A stretch of 42,510 nucleotides of DNA from Terriglobales bacterium. GTDB lineage: Bacteria; Acidobacteriota; Terriglobia; Terriglobales; Acidobacteriaceae. The first letter of the stretch is position 1. Each line of letters starts with the position of its first letter. Positions 32,156-41,319 of the stretch are shown here, piece after piece. The notes under the pieces are model-generated. The model was not told the DNA's origin. It ran no database searches and saw nothing but the letters and a program-made list of their open reading frames with translations. The stretch covers positions 1 to 42,510 of the forward strand of contig JAATEV010000057.1 in NCBI GenBank assembly GCA_015655585.1, given 5' to 3'. The translations under genes were made by a program, and so were the position numbers.

Positions 32156-35100
32156 TTAGAACCGGAAGTTTCCACGAAGCTCGATGTTCCTCGGGCTATT
32201 CGCAGTTCCGTTGGTTGTTCCAAATGTGGTGCTCTGCACGCCGGTGTCCATACCGTTCCACGCAACGTGGTTGAACACGTTCAGGAACTCGGCCTGCAGG
32301 GTCAGGTTCATCTGCTTGTACACAGGAACGACCTTCGTCAGCGACATGTCCGTATTGATCCACTTCGGATCATGCAGCCACATCAGGTTGCCGAACGTAC
32401 CAGCATTGAAGTTCGGGCTGATGTACGCCGTGTTCGCCTGCCCCTGCGTCGACAAATACTTCGGGTCGAACAGGCTGACCCGTCCCTGAATAGCCGAGGG
32501 GCGAATGTGAATCTGCTTCTGCAACTGCGAAGGAGTCACACCCGTCAGCGTCACACCGGAGTCGCTGCCGTTGACCGTACTCGTACCGCCGTTGAACAGA
32601 TGCGGGTCGCCGCTCTGGTAGGTCAGGATCATGCCGATCGTCCAGCCATTGATGATCCTGTCAACAACCCGATTGCTGTTGCCGAAGAGCTCTTTTCCAC
32701 GGCCGAACGGCAGGTCGTAAGTACCGCTGATATGCAGTACGTGACGAATGTCGAACGAGCTCGGGAAGTAGTTCAGGTGCTTGTTGCGCAGCGTGTAGAA
32801 GCCAGGAGCGCTGTTTCCGCTGCCGCCATAAACACCCGGCGCGGTGCTTCCCTGCACGCTTGTTCCCAGCGAGTGGGCCAGCGTGTAGTTCGCATTGAAC
32901 TGCATCCCGTGGTACAGGCGCTGACGGAAGTCGATCTGCAGCGCGTTGTAGTTCGAGAAGCCGGAGTTCTTCAGCATCACAACCTCTCCTCCTGCGACGA
33001 AAGGATTCGCCTGGAAGAAGTTAATCGGCCGCGTACCGTTGCCCGTCGCTCCAGCCGCGCCACACGGACCGAAGTTCGCAGCTCCCACCAGCGAGCACAG
33101 ATAGCTGGGGTTGCCAGCCAGGCTGCTTGCAAATGCACCGGCCTGCCCCTGGTTCAGCCACTTGATGAAATCGCCATTGGTGTAGTTACCCGCACCCGTC
33201 GAGGCAAAAGCCTGGTTCAGGATCGGAGTTGCATTCGTTCCCTGGAAAGTCGTTCCGCCGGACGCCACGAGGTTAGCCTGTGCCGCCTTGAACTCGCTGA
33301 GGAAACCGTTCTCAAAGATGTTCACTTCGTTGATGTTCTCGCCGAGCCACTGATTCTTCGCAACGTTTCCGACATAGCGAACCTCGATCACGTTCTTGTC
33401 GTTGATCTGATGCTGGATGCCGAACTGCCACGACTCAACATAAGGCTGCTTGATGTGCGGATCGATCGTCAGAAGCCACGACCCCGTGAATGTTCCCAGA
33501 GAGAGCGGAAGCGTGTTCTGGAACGGAACCGGATACTGCGTCGAAGTCGCGGGAACCGCGTTCTGACCGAAGATCCAGGATCCAGCATTGTAGAAACCGG
33601 CTCCCGGTGTTACACCAGCCGCAGGTGCTACAGGAATTGCGTTGTAGTTGTTCTGATAGTTAGCTCCACCGTTCGAACCGTAGGTCCAGAAGTTCTGGGT
33701 GCCTTCCATGTAGTTCTTCAGCGTATAGCTTCCGCGAATCACCGTCTTGCCGTTTCCAAACAGCTTGCCGGTCCAGTGACCTGCCTCGCCATGCGGATTC
33801 CAGGCAAAGCCGAAGTTCGGCTGCGGATGAACATACGTCGGAGCATACGCCTGCGACGACGTGCTCTCCGTCGGGTTCTGAACTCCAGTTAGCGTTCCCG
33901 GCTTGAACAGGTTATTGACGCCCGAGGGCCCCCACGTGTTCGCCACGTCAGGATGCGTATAGTACCCTGTCAGGTCCGTCGAAGCGCCCGCAAAGTCCCA
34001 ACGCAAACCATAGTTCAGCGTAAGGGTCGGCAAAGCTCTCCACGTATCCATCACGAAGAGGGCAGCCTGCGTCCGGCGCTCGTGCAAGTTGAAGCTGATT
34101 CCAGACTGGTAGTTCTTCGTCTGGAGGTTGACGTATTCGCTGTTGGTGTAATTGCTTACACGGCCTGTCAGAGTCGCATAGAGGCTCTCGATGTCTCCCT
34201 GAACAGAAGCCGGAGTATCCTTGTCTGCTGTTGGAATCGCGGCCTTCAATCCATTCGTAACAGGATCACCGACTGCAATGCCGTTCATCGTGTAGGTCGG
34301 AACGAATTGGTTGTTGTAGTAGTGATCCGGCTCGGTCGACGCTTCTACGCCAAAACCGATCGTGTGGTTACCACGCTGCCAGGTCGAGTCATCCTTCACC
34401 GCGAAGACCACATACAGAGGTCCACCGCTCAGCGAGTTGAACGGGTTGATACCGCTGTTCAGGCCAAAGCCGAGAACAACATCGCCCGTCGCCGCCATAT
34501 CCGCAGTCGGAATGCTTACGCCCTGCGTGTTGTACTTGAATGCGGTGTACAGATAACCCGCACGGAACGCATTCACCAGCGAAGGTGTAATCGTCCAGTC
34601 GAAACCAGCGGTAGCCTGCCAGTTCTTCGTGTAGCTGCTTCCGCTCTGGTTCGCATACGCCGCACCCGGATACGGCGGAGCGCCCGTGTGGCTGTAGTAC
34701 GAGGCCGTCTCGCTCGCTGAACCCGTCAAACGGAAGTTCTGCGTCAGGTTGTAGTCCAGACGCGCCGTCGGATACTTGGTGACCGTATTTCCCACGACCG
34801 GGAAGTTCAGGTTGTTATGGTTCAGATCCACGGACTTAATCGTCGCGCCGTCAAGACCATACGTAGCCTGCGCATTCGCAAAAGCAACCGCAATCGTCGG
34901 ATTGACCTGCGCCGTGCAGTTCGAGCAGCCTGCGCTCGCTCCGGCCTGCAGAACATTAATCGTCTGGAGTTTATTGGCATCAGGCCCGGTAGAGGGAACG
35001 TAATAGTAAATGCCGCTCAGAGCAGCAGCGGTTGGAATCTCCGTAGTCGCCGTAAAGCTCGAAGGCTTACGGTAGTTCGACAGACTGATGAAGAAGAACA

Positions 35101-36001
35101 GCTTATCCTTCAGTAGAGGCCCGCCCACGCTCGCGCCGAAGTCATGGATGATCAGGTCTTGTCTCGGCTGTCCAACATTGTTGTTGTACCAGCTATTGGC
35201 GTTCAGGCCACGGCTGCGATAGTCCTCGAAGAGCTGCCCGTGGAACTGGTTCGTACCGCGCTTCGTGGTAAAGCCGATGTCCATCGCCGAGGAGCCGCCA
35301 TGGCTGGCGTCTAGCTCGCTCGTCTGCACCGTCATCTCCTGCGTATCTTCTACAAGCTGGGTGACCGCCGAGCTGTCCTGTGCAAAACCGCCGCTCTTAT
35401 TACGTGCAGTCAGCGTCGAAAACCCGTTCGAGCTCACGTTCACCGCGCCGCCCGGCAGGTTGTTGAAGTTGTTGTTCACAGCGCCCGGAACCAGAAACGC
35501 CAGTTGTCCGGCATCGCGACCGCCCAGCGGTAGTGAGTCCACTTGCTTCAGGTCCAGTGTCGTGCTCAGAGCGTTGGAAGTCGTATCCAGAATCGGGCTC
35601 ACATCGCTCGAAACCGAAACGCTCTGCGTCGCCACGCCAATCTCAAGCGTGATCTTCAGGCTCGAAACCTGGTTCGTCTGGATCGCGACTGAAGGATAAA
35701 CCTTCGAGCCAAAACCAGCCCGCGTTACGGTCAAGGAGTAGTTCGCAGGCGGCAGATACGGAATCACAGCCGTGCCCGAACCCTGCGTCACGCTCGTGTG
35801 GACGTCGTTCGTCCCCAGGTCCTTCAGCTCCAGCTTTGCACCCTCAATCGTGGCGCCATCTGGATCCTGAACCGTCACACTCAACGAGCCGGTCGACAGG
35901 TTCTGCGCAAAGGCAGGCTGTACCATCCCGGCAACTGTCACAAGAGAACAACAGGCGACGATTGTCCCTGCCGTATTCCTTACAGATCGATTGAAAAACA
36001 T
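32156..36001 (-). CDS. TonB-dependent receptor, Oar-like, with carboxypeptidase-regulatory-like N-terminal domain
   Basis: 1281 residues. A signal peptide ending AFA-QN is followed by a beta-sandwich domain (about 37-125: SLSVTVQDPDGATIEGAKLELKD, SLTVTRAGFGSKVY) of the carboxypeptidase-regulatory-like type. The plug domain follows (VDSLPLGGRDAGQLAFLVPG, then NVSSNGFST and MDIGFTTKRGTNQFHGQLFEDYRS). The rest is a 22-strand outer-membrane barrel with alternating aromatic strands, ending in RNIELRGNFRF with the terminal phenylalanine expected for outer-membrane insertion. Receptors of this architecture are greatly expanded in Acidobacteriota and are thought to import large substrates such as oligosaccharides. 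It points towards the cbi operon but is not under the riboswitch, and it does not look like BtuB. Confidence 0.93.
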   Translation of the reverse strand: MFFNRSVRNTAGTIVACCSLVTVAGMVQPAFAQNLSTGSLSVTVQDPDGATIEGAKLELKDLGTNDVHTSVTQGSGTAVIPYLPPANYSLTVTRAGFGSKVYPSVAIQTNQVSSLKITLEIGVATQSVSVSSDVSPILDTTSNALSTTLDLKQVDSLPLGGRDAGQLAFLVPGAVNNNFNNLPGGAVNVSSNGFSTLTARNKSGGFAQDSSAVTQLVEDTQEMTVQTSELDASHGGSSAMDIGFTTKRGTNQFHGQLFEDYRSRGLNANSWYNNNVGQPRQDLIIHDFGASVGGPLLKDKLFFFISLSNYRKPSSFTATTEIPTAAALSGIYYYVPSTGPDANKLQTINVLQAGASAGCSNCTAQVNPTIAVAFANAQATYGLDGATIKSVDLNHNNLNFPVVGNTVTKYPTARLDYNLTQNFRLTGSASETASYYSHTGAPPYPGAAYANQSGSSYTKNWQATAGFDWTITPSLVNAFRAGYLYTAFKYNTQGVSIPTADMAATGDVVLGFGLNSGINPFNSLSGGPLYVVFAVKDDSTWQRGNHTIGFGVEASTEPDHYYNNQFVPTYTMNGIAVGDPVTNGLKAAIPTADKDTPASVQGDIESLYATLTGRVSNYTNSEYVNLQTKNYQSGISFNLHERRTQAALFVMDTWRALPTLTLNYGLRWDFAGASTDLTGYYTHPDVANTWGPSGVNNLFKPGTLTGVQNPTESTSSQAYAPTYVHPQPNFGFAWNPHGEAGHWTGKLFGNGKTVIRGSYTLKNYMEGTQNFWTYGSNGGANYQNNYNAIPVAPAAGVTPGAGFYNAGSWIFGQNAVPATSTQYPVPFQNTLPLSLGTFTGSWLLTIDPHIKQPYVESWQFGIQHQINDKNVIEVRYVGNVAKNQWLGENINEVNIFENGFLSEFKAAQANLVASGGTTFQGTNATPILNQAFASTGAGNYTNGDFIKWLNQGQAGAFASSLAGNPSYLCSLVGAANFGPCGAAGATGNGTRPINFFQANPFVAGGEVVMLKNSGFSNYNALQIDFRQRLYHGMQFNANYTLAHSLGTSVQGSTAPGVYGGSGNSAPGFYTLRNKHLNYFPSSFDIRHVLHISGTYDLPFGRGKELFGNSNRVVDRIINGWTIGMILTYQSGDPHLFNGGTSTVNGSDSGVTLTGVTPSQLQKQIHIRPSAIQGRVSLFDPKYLSTQGQANTAYISPNFNAGTFGNLMWLHDPKWINTDMSLTKVVPVYKQMNLTLQAEFLNVFNHVAWNGMDTGVQSTTFGTTNGTANSPRNIELRGNFRF

Positions 36002-36161
36002 TGTAAAAACCCCTCTATTTCGGTTTCGCCACAGAAAGCCCGCGGCGAAGGTTTGAGACTGGGGATTTTGGTCAATAAACGCTTACTGGCCAACCACTAG
36101 TAGATGCGAAGCGCGCAGCAGCATCGAGATCGTGCGCTCAGATGCCGCATATATCCATCTT

Positions 36162-36181
36162 TGTATCCATATATAGATACA
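36162..36181. promoter_or_regulatory. Palindrome TGTATC-N8-GATACA, candidate operator
   Basis: TGTATCCATATATAGATACA has perfect 6-base inverted arms. It lies about 30-50 bases downstream of the predicted start of transcription of the TonB receptor, where a bound repressor would block elongation. A second partial copy, ATATCCAT, lies just beside it at 36151-36158. The binding protein is unknown. Confidence 0.4.
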
Positions 36182-36216
36182 TAAACAGAAACATTTCACG
36201 CACTTTTATTGAATAC

Positions 36217-36245
36217 ATTATCGCTTTTTAAATCCGATACGACAA
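36217..36245 (-). promoter_or_regulatory. Predicted sigma-70-type promoter of the TonB receptor gene
   Basis: On the minus strand TTGTCG (36245-36240) is followed after 17 bases by GATAAT (36222-36217). The -10 matches consensus at five of six positions, and the surrounding 60 bases are AT-rich against a GC-rich background. Predicted start of transcription is near 36210. Confidence 0.6.
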
Positions 36246-36337
36246 CCGGTTAAAAACCGCGATAATCCTGTAACCCAATCTGGATCAGGAAGTTGCTAAA
36301 ACCCAACCATCTTTTCTTCAGCCCGCCTAACCGATCT

Positions 36338-36841
36338 CTAATGAGTCAGTTCCAGAATCTCCACCGCAAATTCAGGCCACTCCGAGCACAATTCCCCACG
36401 CTCTCCCGCCTCATAATCCTCAAATTCAAACCCCGGACTCACCGTACATCCCAGCAAAGCCCAGCGCCCTCCCCGCACCAGCCGCGCCCCCTGCCACACC
36501 CCACGCGGTACGACCACTTGCGGCCTCTGCCCCGCCGCCAGATCGTTCCCAATCACCACCCGCTCCCCCAGCCCACCCTCGCGAAGCTGAATCATCTCCA
36601 CCGCATCGCCCGCGTAAAAATGAAACACCTCGTCCGACCGCAGACGATGCATCTCGCTGAACGTCCCCTCCTCCAGCAGGTAATAAATCGCCGTCCCTGT
36701 CCTGCGAGCGTCCACGTAGCGGCCATCCGAAAACGCCGCGCCATCCACCCACTCAGACGCCTCATACGTCCGCACATACCACCCGCCCTCTCGCGGATGC
36801 GGCCGCAACCCCAGCATTTTCTTCACATCCTCCGCCGTCAT
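36338..36841 (-). CDS. DUF985 cupin family protein
   Basis: 167 residues from the ATG at 36841, which has a GGGAGGG ribosome binding site 4 bases upstream; an upstream in-frame ATG at 36904 would place the start inside the terminator stem and add 21 unlikely residues. The DUF985 pattern is clear: VKKMLGLRPHPREGGWYVRTYEAS, TAIYYLLEEGTFSEMHRLRSDEVFHFYAGDAVEMIQL and WQGARLVRGGRWALLGCTVSPGFEFEDYE. This is a double-stranded beta-helix (cupin) fold. The histidines and glutamate in MHRLRSDEVFHFY could bind a metal or a small ligand. No enzymatic role is established for the family. It follows a terminator, yet has no separate promoter that I can see. Confidence 0.88.
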   Translation of the reverse strand: MTAEDVKKMLGLRPHPREGGWYVRTYEASEWVDGAAFSDGRYVDARRTGTAIYYLLEEGTFSEMHRLRSDEVFHFYAGDAVEMIQLREGGLGERVVIGNDLAAGQRPQVVVPRGVWQGARLVRGGRWALLGCTVSPGFEFEDYEAGERGELCSEWPEFAVEILELTH

Positions 36842-36856
36842 CCAACCCTCCCGAAA

Positions 36857-36894
36857 AATAAAAAAGGGCGCACCCCAAAAACAGGCACGCCCTT
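36857..36894 (-). terminator. Rho-independent terminator after the DsbA-like gene
   Basis: On the minus strand AAGGGCGTGCC and GGTGCGCCCTT form an 11-bp stem with two wobble pairs, followed by a T-rich tract (TTTTTTATTTTT). It lies 15 bases after the stop codon of the DsbA-like gene and just before the ribosome binding site of the cupin gene. Confidence 0.8.
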
Positions 36895-36909
36895 CATACC
36901 GCAAAAACC

Positions 36910-37917
36910 TTACTGAATCGCGCCATCCTCCGCTGCCTGAAACGCAATAATCTTCTTCAGCGTCTCATACGGAGTCGTCAGCGGCAGCACATGCCCATTC
37001 ACCGCCAGCAGCGGCGTCTGGTCCACTCCAATCCCCTGCCCCAGCTTTACCGAGGCATTCACCTGGTCCTTCGTCGCCTGCGTCGCCGCGCACGCATCCA
37101 CAGCGGCTGCATCCAGACCGGCCTTCGTCACCGCGTCCTTCAGCGCAGCGTCTCCCGTCTCCGGCGTCAGGGCCGCCTGCGCGTCAAACACAGCCGACGC
37201 ATACGGAAAGAATGCATCGTTCTTCTGCTTCTGCACGCAGTATCCATAAGCCGCTGCCTTGAACGAGTACGGATGCAGATCCACCAGCGGGAAGCTCTGG
37301 AAGACGATCCGCGCATTCGGAAAGTCCTTCGCGAGCTGGTCCATCGTAGCCTGCGCCTCTTTACAATGCGGGCACTGCAAATCCGCAAACTCCACCAGCA
37401 TCAGGTTCTTGCTCGCCGACCCCCGATACGCACCATCCGCCCCGTCCACCAGCGTCTTGCGGATATCGGCAAACGGCTTCGCGCCGAACGGCAGCACCTC
37501 GCTGCCCGCGATCGCATGTTTCCCATCCGGCAGCACAAAGAACACCGTAGGCACCACCTTCGGGTTCGGCGACTTGTCCGACACAAACACAATCACCTTG
37601 CTTACATTCGGAGACTGCGTCGTCTGAATCGCCTCCACCCGCCAGATGCGGTTCGAGTCATACCCCAGCAGCGACTTCAGAAACCCATTCACCGTCTCCA
37701 CGCTCGGAGAGCTGGCCGTAAAGAACTTCGGATTCGCCGCAGGAAGCGGGTCTGCCGGAGCCGCTGTCGACTGCCCCAGCGTATTCAAATGCAGTTGCGA
37801 CGCCGGAGCCTGTCCCGCGGCCGCAGGAGCCTGTTGCTGCGGCGTCTGCGCTCCAGCCAGCGTGGAAACGCCCAGCGCCGCTGCCAATCCCGACAACATC
37901 AAAAATGAACTCTTCAA
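36910..37917 (-). CDS. DsbA-like thioredoxin-fold protein, exported
   Basis: 335 residues from a TTG start with an AGGAAGGG ribosome binding site 6 bases upstream. A signal peptide (FLMLSGLAAALGVSTLAGAQ) is followed by a low-complexity Q/A/P stretch (24-45) and an unassigned domain of about 110 residues containing SVETVNGFLKSLLGYDSNRIWRVEAI. The thioredoxin-fold part starts near 165 (SKNLMLVEFADLQCPHCKEAQ) with the active site C182-P-H-C185, the same CPHC as DsbA, and the cis-proline region GIGVDQTPLLAVNG. Two extra cysteines (YGYC and VDACAA) lie in the helical insert. It probably forms or shuffles disulphide bonds in the periplasm. The N-terminal domain resembles that of DsbC/DsbG-like or BdbD-like proteins only in position. 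Confidence 0.87.
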   Translation of the reverse strand: MKSSFLMLSGLAAALGVSTLAGAQTPQQQAPAAAGQAPASQLHLNTLGQSTAAPADPLPAANPKFFTASSPSVETVNGFLKSLLGYDSNRIWRVEAIQTTQSPNVSKVIVFVSDKSPNPKVVPTVFFVLPDGKHAIAGSEVLPFGAKPFADIRKTLVDGADGAYRGSASKNLMLVEFADLQCPHCKEAQATMDQLAKDFPNARIVFQSFPLVDLHPYSFKAAAYGYCVQKQKNDAFFPYASAVFDAQAALTPETGDAALKDAVTKAGLDAAAVDACAATQATKDQVNASVKLGQGIGVDQTPLLAVNGHVLPLTTPYETLKKIIAFQAAEDGAIQ

Positions 37918-37962
37918 AAGGACCCTTCCTCCGCCACCGCTCTTCGCGGCAGCTTGGCTGAT

Positions 37963-39639
37963 CTACACCTGAACCTTAACCGCAATGGGAAACCGCCTGC
38001 CCATTCCGAACGACTTTCGCGTCACCTTCAGCACCGGAGCCGCCTGCTGCCTCTTGTACTCGCTCCGCTCCACAAGCTGGATCACCATCTTCACCAGCCC
38101 AACCTCGACTCCCTGCTCCTCCGCAATCTCTTCCGCCGGGCGATACCGCTCCACGTATGCCTCCAGAATCGGGTCCAGCACCTCATACGGCGGCAGCGAG
38201 TCCGTATCTCTCTGCTCCGGCCTCAGCTCTGCCGAAGGAGCCTTCTCCATCGTCTCTCGCGGAATCACCTCGCGCTCCCGGTTCACATACCGGCTCAACG
38301 CATACACCCGCGTCTTCATCACATCGCCGATCACCGCCAGCGCGCCCACCATATCGCCATACAGTGTGCAGTAGCCGCACGACATCTCGCTCTTGTTACC
38401 CGTCGTCAGCACCAGCGCGCCAAACTTGTTCGAGAGCGCCATCAGCAACGCCCCGCGAATCCGCGACTGCAGGTTCTCCTCCGTCAGCCCGAACGGCGTC
38501 CCGGCAAACAGAGGCTTCAGCGTCTCCTGGTACTGAGCAAACACATCATGGATCGGCAGCAGCTCAAACCGAATCCCCAGGTTCTTCGCCAGCGCCTTCG
38601 CGTCCTCAATCGACCCCAGCGAAGAATACTCGCTCGGCATCCCCACACCCACCACGTTCTCCGCGCCCAGGGCCTCCACCGCAATCGCCGCCACCAGCGC
38701 CGAATCGATCCCTCCGCTCAACCCCACCAGAGCCTTGCTGAATCCGCACTTCCGCACATAGTCCCGCGTCCCCAACACCAGCCCCTTCCACGTAGCGGTC
38801 AGGTCGTCCATAGGAGTCTCGCCCGCTGCCTGCGCCCCGTCCTTCGTATCAAAGAGAACAATGTCCTCCTCAAACGAAGCCGCCCGCGCCGCCACCTCCC
38901 CATCCGGCCTCACCGCCAGCGACGAACCGTCGAAGATCAGGCTGTCATTCCCGCCCACCTGATTCACCATCGCCACAAACGCCCCATGCCGCCGCGCCAG
39001 AGCTCCCAGCATACTCTGCCGAATGCCGATCTTCCCCTGACAGTACGGCGAGGCCGAGATGTTCAGAATCACCCTCTGCCCCCGCGCCAGCTCCGCAGGC
39101 TGTGACTCCCACTTGGCCATCAGAGCTTCCACCGGGTCCACCGAATACATCTGCCGAGGCCAAAAATCTTTATCGTTCCATGCGTCCTCGCAGACCGTAA
39201 TCGCCACCGGCTCGCCATCGATCGCCGTCAATACCTGCTCCGCTGCTGGCTCGAAATACCTCTGCTCATCGAACACATCGTAGAACGGCAGCAACATCTT
39301 CTGCTGCGTAAACCGCACCTTGCCGCCTTGCAGCAGCACCGCAACGTTCTTCACCTGCTTGCCCGCCAGCCCCGTAGGCAGCACGCTCCCGCACAGCACA
39401 GCAGGTCTTCCCTCACCCTCCGTCCACGCGGCAATCTCGTCCACAGCCTGCCCGGCGCGTGCAATAAAAACGGCCTTCTCCAGAAAATCGGCAGGTGGAT
39501 ACCCACACACCGCCAGCTCCGGAAACACCACCAGCCGCGCCCCCATCGCTTCCGCGCGCGAGGCAAATTCAATAATCTTCTTTACGTTTCCGGTGAAGTC
39601 CCCCACCGTCGGGTTGATCTGGGCCAGCGCTATCTTCAC
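37963..39639 (-). CDS. nadE: Glutamine-dependent NAD+ synthetase
   Basis: 558 residues from a GTG start. It makes NAD from nicotinic acid adenine dinucleotide with ATP, using ammonia released from glutamine. The N-terminal nitrilase-like domain has the triad E in VFPELAVCGYPP, K in RFTQQKMLLPFYDVFDE and C in ITVCEDAWND. The C-terminal synthetase has the PP-loop LVGLSGGIDSALVAAIA, the nucleotide region GVGMPSEYSS and TTGNKSEMSCGYCTLYGD. Both domains are complete, so it need not use free ammonia. It starts 16 bases after the glycosylphosphotransferase gene on the same strand and is probably co-transcribed with it. Confidence 0.95.
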   Translation of the reverse strand: MKIALAQINPTVGDFTGNVKKIIEFASRAEAMGARLVVFPELAVCGYPPADFLEKAVFIARAGQAVDEIAAWTEGEGRPAVLCGSVLPTGLAGKQVKNVAVLLQGGKVRFTQQKMLLPFYDVFDEQRYFEPAAEQVLTAIDGEPVAITVCEDAWNDKDFWPRQMYSVDPVEALMAKWESQPAELARGQRVILNISASPYCQGKIGIRQSMLGALARRHGAFVAMVNQVGGNDSLIFDGSSLAVRPDGEVAARAASFEEDIVLFDTKDGAQAAGETPMDDLTATWKGLVLGTRDYVRKCGFSKALVGLSGGIDSALVAAIAVEALGAENVVGVGMPSEYSSLGSIEDAKALAKNLGIRFELLPIHDVFAQYQETLKPLFAGTPFGLTEENLQSRIRGALLMALSNKFGALVLTTGNKSEMSCGYCTLYGDMVGALAVIGDVMKTRVYALSRYVNREREVIPRETMEKAPSAELRPEQRDTDSLPPYEVLDPILEAYVERYRPAEEIAEEQGVEVGLVKMVIQLVERSEYKRQQAAPVLKVTRKSFGMGRRFPIAVKVQV

Positions 39640-39655
39640 CGTTCAAGTCTACCGC

Positions 39656-41161
39656 TTACGAGCCCGTCCCGCTCAACACCACGCCCACCGTCCTCGCCAG
39701 AATCCGCAGGTCCATCAACAGGCTCCAGTTCTCCACGTAAGCCGTATCCAGCGAGATGTAGCTATCGAACGAAGGGTCCTGCCGCGCTTCTACCTGCCAC
39801 AGCCCCGTAATCCCCGGCAGCACATCCAGCCTGCGCAGATGCGCCAGGTCATACTTCTCCACCTCGGACGCCAGCGGCGGCCGAGGTCCCACCAAGCTCA
39901 TATCGCCTCTCAGGACGTTGATAAACTGCGGCAGCTCATCCAGAGAATACTTCCGCAGCCGCGCACCAACCTTCGTAATCCGGGGATCATTGCTCATCTT
40001 GAACAGGATTCCGTCGCGCTCGTTCTTGTGCTCAAGATCTTCTTTCAGCATGTCCGCGTTCGCAACCATCGTCCGGAACTTCAGGCAGGTAAACGTCCTT
40101 CCCTTACGCCCAATGCGCGCTGCCCGATAGAACACCGGGCCCGGCGAATCCATCCGGATCATCAGCACGATCACCAGCATCACCGGCGACAAAACCAGCA
40201 GCGCCAGCGACGACAAAAACACATCCAGCACTCGCTTCACCAGGAACGCGCCGCGCGGAAATTCACGCTGATGCAGCGGAATCGTCGGAAACTGCCCGAT
40301 AAATTCCACCGGCGCATTCCACGCCAGCCCGTCATACAAGTCCGGCACCACCCGCACCTCGATGCCGTTTACCCGCGCCTCATCCACCACCGAGATCACC
40401 ACCTGCTTGTCCGCCGGTGTCGAAAAGTAGATCTCATCCACAAACAGCGATCGCGCCAACGCCACGCAGTTCTGAATATTCCCAATGATCTGCGAGTTCG
40501 CGCCATCCTCGGCATCTTCTTCCAGCGATACGAAACCCATGAAGCGGAAGCCCATGTGCGGCAGCGCCTGCAGATGATTCCGCAGCGCATGCGCCACCCG
40601 GCCATGCCCCACAATCAGCACGTTCCGCGTCTCGCGCCCCTGCAGGAACCGTCGCTGCATCATCTTGCGCTCGATCGCCCGCCGCGCCATCAGGAAGCCA
40701 AGAGTAATCACGATCGTCAGCGCCACCACCAGGCGCGACACCGAGTACTGCTTCATCACGTACAGCGTCCCGCAAAGCATCAGCCCCGACGTCAAGGTCG
40801 CCTGCACCGTCAGCCGCTGCTCATTCAAGCCGCTGCGCACATCCTGCGAGCGATAAAGCCCGTACAGCCGTGCGAACACGACTAAGTACACGCTGAAAAC
40901 CAGCAGGTAGCCAATCGATACCAGCGGCGCCGTCGCCTCCAGGTGCCGAAGCACCGTGTGCGTGGTCGGCTTCACCACCGGATCCAATCGAATCCGAAAC
41001 GCGATAAACCCGGCGATCAGCGCGCTCACAAAATCCAGCATCGCCCACACCATGATCGTAAACGACGGCCTGGAGAACAGCCGAACCCGCTCTTGCATGC
41101 GCGCTTGATGGCGTCGCTGGCTCGAGATAGTCGCTTGCTTCAGATAATCGAGAGTCGCCAT
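39656..41161 (-). CDS. Polyprenyl-phosphate glycosylphosphotransferase (exopolysaccharide initiation, WcaJ-like)
   Basis: 501 residues. Four or so N-terminal membrane helices (LDFVSALIAGFIAFRI, LVSIGYLLVFSVYLVVFARLYGL and others) lead into a Rossmann-like domain (RNVLIVGHGRVAHALRNHL) and then the C-terminal catalytic domain: KRVLDVFLSSLALLVLSPVML, DSPGPVFYRAARIGRKGRTFTCLKFRTM, SNDPRITKVGARLRKYSLDELPQFINVLRGDMSLVGPRP and LPGITGLWQVEAR. These are the complete signatures of enzymes that put the first sugar-phosphate onto undecaprenyl phosphate at the inner membrane. No other exopolysaccharide assembly genes are next to it; the polymer synthase at 5623 lies far away. Confidence 0.93.
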   Translation of the reverse strand: MATLDYLKQATISSQRRHQARMQERVRLFSRPSFTIMVWAMLDFVSALIAGFIAFRIRLDPVVKPTTHTVLRHLEATAPLVSIGYLLVFSVYLVVFARLYGLYRSQDVRSGLNEQRLTVQATLTSGLMLCGTLYVMKQYSVSRLVVALTIVITLGFLMARRAIERKMMQRRFLQGRETRNVLIVGHGRVAHALRNHLQALPHMGFRFMGFVSLEEDAEDGANSQIIGNIQNCVALARSLFVDEIYFSTPADKQVVISVVDEARVNGIEVRVVPDLYDGLAWNAPVEFIGQFPTIPLHQREFPRGAFLVKRVLDVFLSSLALLVLSPVMLVIVLMIRMDSPGPVFYRAARIGRKGRTFTCLKFRTMVANADMLKEDLEHKNERDGILFKMSNDPRITKVGARLRKYSLDELPQFINVLRGDMSLVGPRPPLASEVEKYDLAHLRRLDVLPGITGLWQVEARQDPSFDSYISLDTAYVENWSLLMDLRILARTVGVVLSGTGS

Positions 41162-41319
41162 ATCCTGGTTTTCGGTCCCGGGGCCGTTCGTTGTGCCATA
41201 GCTTCATGGCGGAATGGTGTACCTAAAGTTATCTCTCTGTGGACACGCTCTTTATCATCAGTTATGGGTTCCCAAACAGTGTAAAGGATCGTCCCTTGTT
41301 GAAACGAGTACTTAAGACG

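Larger units (their letters stand above)
36002..36337 (-). other. 336-base intergenic leader and promoter region of the TonB receptor
   Basis: No gene is seen here. Reading on the minus strand it holds a promoter (36217-36245), a leader of about 210 bases with a palindrome, an AT-rich patch at 36150-36240, and a GAGGGG ribosome binding site just before the ATG at 36001. There is no riboswitch class I recognise. Confidence 0.6.

Noticed and set aside
32267..34720. Two long plus-strand frames inside the TonB receptor gene (32267-33892 and 33953-34720)
   Set aside because: Neither shows a domain, and both lie opposite well-conserved barrel and plug sequence.
37954..39105. A 383-codon frame antisense to nadE
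   Set aside because: It is R/H/Q/P-rich with no motif, opposite a complete NAD synthetase.
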